Shown piece after piece: positions 52,901 to 61,900 of a stretch of 64,000 nt of DNA. A model generated the notes under the pieces. The model searched no databases. It had not been told where the DNA came from and saw nothing but the letters and a program-made list of their open reading frames with translations. A program made the position numbers and the translations under genes. Origin of the DNA: Forficula auricularia (taxonomy: Eukaryota; Arthropoda; Insecta; Dermaptera; Forficulidae); assembly GCA_024734495.1 (NCBI GenBank), contig JALMQS010000089.1:7328420-7392419 (forward strand), given 5' to 3'. Every line of letters starts with the position of its first letter. The stretch's first letter is position 1.

Positions 52901-55900
52901 CTGAAATCAATTATCCCGCATAGGGATCTCTTTGCTAGAAACACGCGGTTTTCGAAAGCTCAGCGCCCCTTCGCTGTCAAATTGGAGAAAAACCGAAACA
53001 ACGCTTTCGCCAACTCTTTTATCCCTATGACCTCAAGAGACTGGAACTCACTTCCAGCCACCGTCTTCCCCGCAACTTATAACCTTCAGCTGTTTAAGAC
53101 CCGCATCCACAGATACCTTCAACTACTACCCAGGCCATAAATCCCCTCATTCTTCTTCTTTTCACGATGGAGGGGCCAATCCAGGCCTTTAGAGGATGCA
53201 CCTTTTTGGTGTATCTCCTTCTCACATCAATATCATAAAAAAAAAAAAAAAAAAATAAAACAGTTGTTAAAGAATTAAATTATTTTTTGGTATAAGTATA
53301 ATAGATGTGAATTAGAAGAAAATGTTTCTTTCTATACGTACGTCTACAATTTTTTGTTTTGCTTCTGAAAGGGTGAAGAAAACATCACGTTCAACGGTGA
53401 GCAAAAGCAGACATGCTTGACAATCCTCTGATAAATAGGAAACATGTCCGTGAAGAAATCCACTCGAAAGAAAAAATTAATTAATAATCGAAATCTATTT
53501 TGTCCCTATTAGACCTTCTTAATACTATATCTATAAATCGAATTTAAAATCGAAATTGTGGAGGACAAATTTCTGTTATATTTTGCTGGCACGTAGGTAT
53601 ACATTTTTTAGGGAGGGGTTCGGGGACTGAGAAAGTGATATGTTTCAGGTATTTTATTCTCCCTCACCCCGGCATAGGTAAAACAAAATTGAAATGTTAA
53701 AATTAAATTAGGTTGGAGTTGGTGGTGTTTCACAAGGAGAAAAATTCAAAATACAAAGATTTTTTTAGTTTACTCTATATATTTCGAGCTCTTAACTCAA
53801 TCAACCCCAAAATTCAATTTACAACAGAAATAGGCAATAAGTCAATTCCTTTCTTAGATCTTCGGATTTCCATAATCAACAACCACTTTGAATATCAAAT
53901 CTACCGAAAACCTACTTTCACAGACACTATAATTCCCTATGATTCTAACCACCCCCTCAACACTAAATTATCTGTTTTCTACTCAATGTTCAATAGATTA
54001 GAAAACATTCCTTTAACCTTAGAACACTATAACCATGAATTAGCTATCATCCACAAAATAAGCGATAATAACAATTACCCCCGACACTTGATCGACAATA
54101 TTCAGAAAAAGGTAATTTATAAAATAACAGCCCCCCTTTTATATTCCATCATCCCAACAAAAGAAAAAAACTTTAAAAAACTTTATTTCCATTCTCCACT
54201 CAGCTACCCTATAGCTAATATGTTTCGCAAACTTAATATCACCCCCGCATTCTATAACAGAAACAACCTTTCATCCATATTGGTTAACAATAAAATCGAT
54301 ATAATAAAACCAACAACAATGAGCGGTGTATATAAATTGCAATGTAATGACTGTCAATCATTTTACATCGGGCAAACGGGCAGATCTTTCAATCAACGCC
54401 ACGTTGAACATATGAGATCTCTTCGCAATCTACAGGTGAATAGTTTGAACCCAAATGCCCCCCTCTTAGTTATACCTCGGCTTTTGCAGATCATTTGTTT
54501 GACCACAACCATTCACCTTCATCGACCAACCCCTCCCTTTACATTTTATTCCAAAAAGTAGGAAATTGGATTTATTGGAGTCAGCTGAAATTAAAAAGGC
54601 CATACACCTTAATCAAAACATCTTGAACAATCAAACAGACATCAAAACTTCACCAATAATTGACATCTTAATCAATGATATTTAATTTGAATTGGAGTGC
54701 GATGAGGGTGTATGGTGGGTTTATTTTTAATTTTATTTATTTTTTTAAATAGAAAATGAGAGATTAAATTTTCGCTATGCACCCTCATTGCATTCTATAG
54801 TTTATTGCCTTTCTTTATTACACATACATAATTTTCGGCAACTTTCAAATATAAATATCTTTTCTTTGTCCCAGCCCTTTGTCCCTACATCTGGTCAGTC
54901 GGCTTTCTAAAGCCATTCCATCCTTCTGATAATTCTTTCATATTTACACTATGTCATAAATAACTGTCCATCATATTAAAATTAAAATAAATTCTGTTCA
55001 AAATATCATGTTATCTTTAGTCAATGTTCTCCTGACGATGAGTTAAGAGCTCGAAATATATAGAGTAAACTAAAAAAATCTTTGTATTTTAATTTTTCTC
55101 CTTGTGAAACACCACCAACTCCAACCTAATTTAATTTTAACAATGTTTCACTATAAACCAACACCGCGTTCCCTAAAAAAAAATTGAAATGCTTTTCTAA
55201 TATACATAATTTAGACAAAGCTATGAAGTAGTATAAAAGGATGTGGTTCGAAAAGAAAAATTTAAGTTACATGTATGGGGGAAGGTGTTTGAACCCTTGA
55301 ACCCCCTTATCTACTTGTCTGATATTTTGTAACAAATAATAAAAATGTATCTATACAAATATTTAAAGAGAGGACATAAATAAAATAAAATAATATAATA
55401 AAACTATATTTATATTTAAAGATGCTTAATCTTTATATCAATTATTTAAATAAAGGGCCCGACACTGAGAACTTTTTCAGTTTAGCCTGATTTTTTGCTT
55501 TTCCCTTCTAGTTGAAAGGAGTGAAAAATCTTTAGCTATATTTCTTATATATGTTGCTTGTCGGGGAGAGATTTGTCTTAAGGGTTTGGCTAACTGCCCG
55601 GCAAGCAAGTTAGCACTTGGGTTCGATTCCTAAGGAGCCCTCTGATATGCAATGTAAAGACATTTCTATTAAAATCTTTGATTCGTTCCTAAATAAAATA
55701 AATTCGTTTCTTAATATATTTATTATATTTAATTTAAAAAAATAAAAAATCCTGGAGAAAATAAAACTTAAAAAACTAACACAAGTAAATAATAAAGATT
55801 AAATTCAATATTTTTTAAGCTTTAATCAAATGCATGTTTACATTAGAAACATTTATTTTAAATCCCTTTAATAGAAAGAATAGAATAGTATTTAATTACC

Positions 55901-58900
55901 TCGAATCGAATTTCGGCAAGCAAATTGGTGTCCAACTTTCAGCTGCTTTAAATGATTCAGAAGAATTGACAAGATTAAAAATTAAATGTAAATCCGCTGG
56001 ATGAATAAAATATTTTTTCATTCGAACCAATGTTATTAATTGATTATTTGCAATTAAAATAGCAAATACTAAATTCTAAAAAAAGAAAGAAAGAAAATCG
56101 ATTAAATTAATATTTTTTAGAAAATAAATCATAAATAAATTTGCATCATTTTGTGTTATTTAAAAAATTATATGTATATTATCTTTTAATTGAAATTTTG
56201 TACTTTTATAATATAATTGTTAGGGATTCAATTATATTATATATTTACCCATGTATATTATAATAAAAAATTTAATCTATAAACTATAATATTGATTTTA
56301 ATATATATAATATACACTTAACGTCAATTGTTAAGCAACTTTAATACCTATGTACATATTTGTACTGAATGCTTAGTAATTATATTATAGACGATGTCCA
56401 AAAATTAAAGTGCCAAAAAGTTCTTTAAACAGTAAGTAAGCATTTTATTAAAGTGTCTTTTTTTACCAATAATTCACATTAAATTAAACTGACGAGGATA
56501 TTTTCTAATAATAACTTGTAAATTAAATGTTAAGATGGAGGCACCGTTAATTTTTTTATTCTTTATAAATATTAAAAGTGCATATCTCCGAGTAATATGT
56601 TATATATAATATAATATTTAACCTTCTGCCAACGGTATCCTTCTTTACCGAAGAGGCTAATAAACAAATGAATATGCAATTTCGAAAAGGGCACCTGTCT
56701 GAAAATTGAAAATGTTCAGGAATTAAAAAAATTTATTATTTTCTAAAGTAGTGTAAAATTTATATAAATTTATTTTTGAGTTACATTTTTGGGGCAGTAA
56801 AATTAATACCAGAGTTGTGCCTTTATCGAGCATACTAGATGCAGGGAAGCTTTTTAGATTACATTTATATGAAAAAGGGTATTTGACAAAATATGCGGGA
56901 TGTGCCCTTTTCGAAATTGCATATTAAAATATTAAAATCTCTAACGAACTTCCGTCATACAATTTGAATCATTCAAGTGAGATTGGAGTGATAAAAGTTG
57001 TTAATAAGATCAAAATGTATGATGAACATTTTTTGGAAATGTGAATATTTGTATGCTAGCTTCTGTCTGCCCTAAAGGATATATATTAAGATACGAAACG
57101 TCGTTACGAGGCTAAATATATTATATTAACCAAGTTATTGATTGCGTTTTAATTAACGTCCCTAAACAATAATAACTTGTAAATTTCAAATGTGTATCTT
57201 ATTTAGTTTACGACAATGTTTCGATCATGGTCGTATGCAGGGCTTGGCCCCTGGCTTTTCAGTAAGAAGAATTTTAGATAACTTTTAAAAGAGAAAGAAT
57301 TCAATCTTTAGGACATGTTCTAAGATTTTAGTAGAAATATTATTAAGAGATAGGTTTTTTTGTCACGAGGGATTGAGCTGACTGCCCGGAAAGCATGTTA
57401 GTTCTCAGGTTCGACTCCTGAGGGGATGAATCCCCTCCTGATATCGCAATTTAATAATATTTCTACTAAAATCTTAGAATTTGTCCTAAAGATTGAAATT
57501 CTTTCTCTTTTAAAATACATCTTGGTTAAACTGAACCCGAGCTGATTTTTGAAAAACATTCCAACTATTTTCAACAAAAGATGCTCAAATCTTTAGTTTT
57601 ATATTTAGATAACTTATTTATTTATTTTTTTCTAAATTTTTCACAAAAATTCTGAGTCATTATAACGATTTATTATATATTCGCCGGACTCTCGGGCCTT
57701 AAAGTGGCTTCTAAAATGTATAGGTTTGGGGATTCTGCACTTAGGGAAATTTGCCACTCTCCCAGAAAAATATCTAAATACGCCCATTGAAGCAATGTTA
57801 AATGAGTTCAGCTTTGAACTAAAGCTAAAAGCCACTCTGTACGGACTTTATCGAAAGAAATCAAATTTAAAATATCTTGAACCAATCTTAGGTTATTGAT
57901 CTTAAGAAATGTGGAAAGTTTTTATGTAGCAAGCTGTGTATATTCATTTAAATATTGAAATACAAAAATGACACAAATATTAATTTGAAATGATTTACTT
58001 TTATTTTAGAACATGCTTGGATGATTGCTTGTGTGATTGAGTCGCGAATACTCGCTGCGAGGGGTAAACATCGAACTGCGCCGAGAAGAAAGGCCGGTTC
58101 TTGCTCCATGAAATTCAACAGATGATCAATTAATCGTTCAGCACCAGATAAAAGCCTTCTTAAATCATAATTGCGTCGTTGTTCGAATATTCGTGTTAAC
58201 TGGCTTGATGTAAGTACACTGACGATTTGATTATAAACATACCTAAAAATAAAATAAAAATAAAATCAAGTTAAAGAAATTTAGAAATAATTAAACATTT
58301 TTTAATTTAAAAAATATATTTCCAATTTGAAATGATTTTTTGACAAGCAGGTTTTTGATTTTTAAGAGAAAATCAATGAGGCTGTCATAATAAATAACAT
58401 ACAACTATAAATAAATGAAAAATATACGCATATATTATATGTTATTTATAATTTAATTTGGAAGAGACTATTGTTTCGAAGGATTGATCCTTCATCTTCA
58501 TTCTTCAAAGGAAAGAAAAAGTAGGAAAACAATTCTTCACTTTCTCCTTTCACGATTGGAGGGAATAAATGGATAAAATTAAGGGGAGCTTATTGACGCA
58601 TAGGTCTGTTATTTGTTGAAAATTTTATGAACCACTTCATTTGGTACTCATACACAAAAAAACAAATAAAATATTCATAAGAAAGACTAAAAGATGATGG
58701 TCAAGCCTTCAAAACCAGTCTCTATAAAAAAATTATCAATATAATATATTTTTATAAGTATTGATATTAGATCCATGTTTATTTGCATCAAGCAGACAAC
58801 TTTATTGATTTGCTCTTAAAAATATATTTTCCAAAATTCTAGCATCACTGCAGCTAATATTAAAATTTACTTTAGAAGGAATAAATTATAAGCCAATATT

Positions 58901-61900
58901 AATATATATAGATTTGTTTGCTTTAGATGTCAGAAGGGTTCACTAAAAATTAAAAAGATTTTCTTGTAGGGTACTAGAGTTATTTATAATAGTAAATCAA
59001 AGAGACTGTCACTGTTTGATGGAAATAAACATATATTTATACCTATATATCGCCAGGAAATACTATAAAAACATTTTTTAAAAACTCAAACGTTTCCGGA
59101 GGAATTCTCCCTTTTTCAATGAAAAATTTGTAAAATGCAGTTGCTTTAAAGGGAATAATAAAGCAACTTAAAGTTATTACTTATTACTTGGAGTATTCGT
59201 TAGAAATACCCTTACTTACAAAAGGATATTCATTCATTTGAGTCCCTGCTCAGTATAAAAACAAATAAAATATTTTTAATATAAAAAAAATAATTAATAT
59301 GAAGGCTTTCGAAACTAAAGTCTAAAAATAAAATTATATTTATACGTATATGTTTATTTGCATCAAGCAGAGGATATCCTCTATGATTTACTTATAATAA
59401 AATTTCACCACTTCAGGATTCGAATCCAAGTGGCAAACTTAAATTTATAGCCAATCCACTTGATTGATGGATTATTTTATATATTTGTTTATAAAAAACT
59501 AATTCTTAATAATCAGGCTTAACATCACTAAATAACACAATTTTTCTAGACGCTAATTAATAAAATTTCATTGAAAGTTTTTTGCCGAGGGTAGCAGAAT
59601 TTTATAAATTGAAGGAGACAATAAAAGAGTGTGTCTTCCGTTGGAATTATAAATTTTATTTATAACGAGACTATAGTTTGGATGAATAGACTGATGAAGA
59701 GGGCAAAGCCCCTCGAAACTATAGTCTCGTTATAAATAAAATGTATAATTCCAGCAGAAGACACACTCTTTGTTGTCTCCTTCAATAATAACATTTCTTT
59801 CAGAAGCCAATATTTTAGAATTTTTTATTTTTAAATTACTAAAAAATCAATCTAAACTACGCTACTCTCCAAAATTTTTGAATTTATATTTTACAAGAAT
59901 TTTAAAAAACAATAATAATAATAACTCCCATAACATGCATTTGGTTCTCACCACTTCTCAAGATGCCATACTTTCAACTTTAATGATGTAAACGTGTTAC
60001 ATAAACAAGTAAATTGGCACAAAAGGAACATTAGTGTGATGATTTTTATTAAAACCCACAAAACTATTAATTTAAGAACTGCAATACACCACATAAGTGA
60101 TTTTTTGATATTATAAACTTAATGATTTCCATATTTGTCATATTTAATCAAATATAATTAAATTTTATTCATCTATTTTATTTAATTCTTTGAATTTATA
60201 ATTTTTCTTTCATAAAAATCTCTCTCACTGAGGCTATAATAAATATAACTCGATCAAAATAATTTACTTATATTATGTATAAACATTCAGATTAGAGCTA
60301 TTAAATTTTATGTTTTATTGTAGGAATATTCTATAATAGTATCTATGTTATAATTTTTATAATTTTATAATATATATATTTTAGATGTTGAAAAAGTTGA
60401 AATAAAATTTAGGAAAAGTCGGAATACAATTGATTGTTTTAATTAATTTTTGTCCACATACTTGGGCAAATTTATATTACTTATCTTACTATGGACACAA
60501 TACTGATATTAAAAAACAATTAAATTTTAAATAATACATTGTATATTTGTAATTAAATTTTTCTACTTTTTGTTTGTGAAGTTGATTAATTTGGCAAATA
60601 AGCAATTACATATAAATATATGCCTCCCTTCTTGGAAAAGGCTGCATTTTTTGTTCGGTTGAAGTACTAGCATGGATATTTAAAAAGCTTTCAGGCGTCA
60701 TGGAGTTATTAAAATAATATTCTCTTGTAGAATTTGATATCTTACGTGAGTTGTAAAACCAACTGAGGTACACTTTCACAAGTTCTTGAAACAGACACCA
60801 AAATAATAGGTCCTTTCAAAAGAAATACAAATTTGGTTTTTCCTGCGTGAATGGAACGTATTGTATCCTGATTAGACTGCACGAAGGAGACTAAAGCCTG
60901 CATCACGCCAAACATCGTTACAAGTTTATCTTCACTTCCATACCTGAAATAAAAAACAAACAAAATTATCAATTTAATTGGATATACAAAAGATCACTTG
61001 ATAATGTTAATGTTAATTATTCTGAAGACGAAAAAGAATTTGGATTACACGGAAATAAGAACAAAACAAAGAGGTAATGTGTAAATGAATGTTTAATGAG
61101 TACAATAAAGGGTTAAATAATATATTGTATATTTGTAATAGATATTACCAAGTTGAAAAGAAAAACGAATTTCAAATTTTAAAGAAATTGTTACGAGTAA
61201 CTTGTTTTAAAATATAGCCTCGTTTTTTAGGAGGAGCCGGCTCGAATTACGGGAACCTCAAACTAAGGGGCTCCACTGTATATATATAAAAAAAAATTGT
61301 TAATAAGAATATAAGGGGGGATTATTTTTTGTTGTAATTTAGAAACTCATCAGAATGCACAACATTTCGGTGGGTAGCCAATTCTGGAGCCGTTTTCAAG
61401 TGTTTGTGTATCAATGGAAAGATCACATTGAAATTTCGGGAGGGTTCGATGTTTAGGTGACCACAGTGGCGGATCAAGTCAAGTGGGGCCCTAAGCGGTA
61501 AAATAATGGGCCCCTCAAAATCAATTAAAAAAAATCTGAACCATGAACGATTATATCCAAATTTTGGTACTTATTAACAAAACATTTATTTTTACTTTAT
61601 TTCAAATAAATTTTCATAAAATATATTATAAATTAGTTTAGTTGGATTGGTGAAACAAACAATCCTTATTTAGAAGTGATTGATAACAATGATTGATCTG
61701 CTGATCAACTGGACGATAAGGATTATCATATTGATTGGTTTTGTTATGATAGGGAAACTATAAATAAGGAAAGTTTTAAATAAAGTAGTGGGTTTTGATG
61801 AGAATCTTTTTTAGTAGCAACAAGCGTTAAAATTTTATATTAAATCACACATATTTAATTCTAATTATTTATTGAACACGAAACAAATAATACAATATAG

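Larger units (their letters stand above)
53700..55140 (+). mobile_element. Penelope-like element, 5'-truncated, with inverted 5' copy
   Basis: The + strand ORF (see below) is bounded on the left by an inverted partial copy of the right end: 53707-53790 is the reverse complement of about 55055-55135, sharing TTAGTTTACTCTATATATTT and GGTGTTTCACAAGGAGAAA. This arrangement, a truncated body preceded by an inverted terminal piece, is characteristic of PLE insertions. The right end contains a hammerhead motif. It is inserted antisense in a MON1 intron. Confidence 0.85.

Noticed and set aside
57641..57835. 64-codon - strand ORF (possible missing MON1 exon)
   Set aside because: MON1 phases already join 58242-57999 to 56075-55900 without a gap, and the sequence has no Mon1 similarity.
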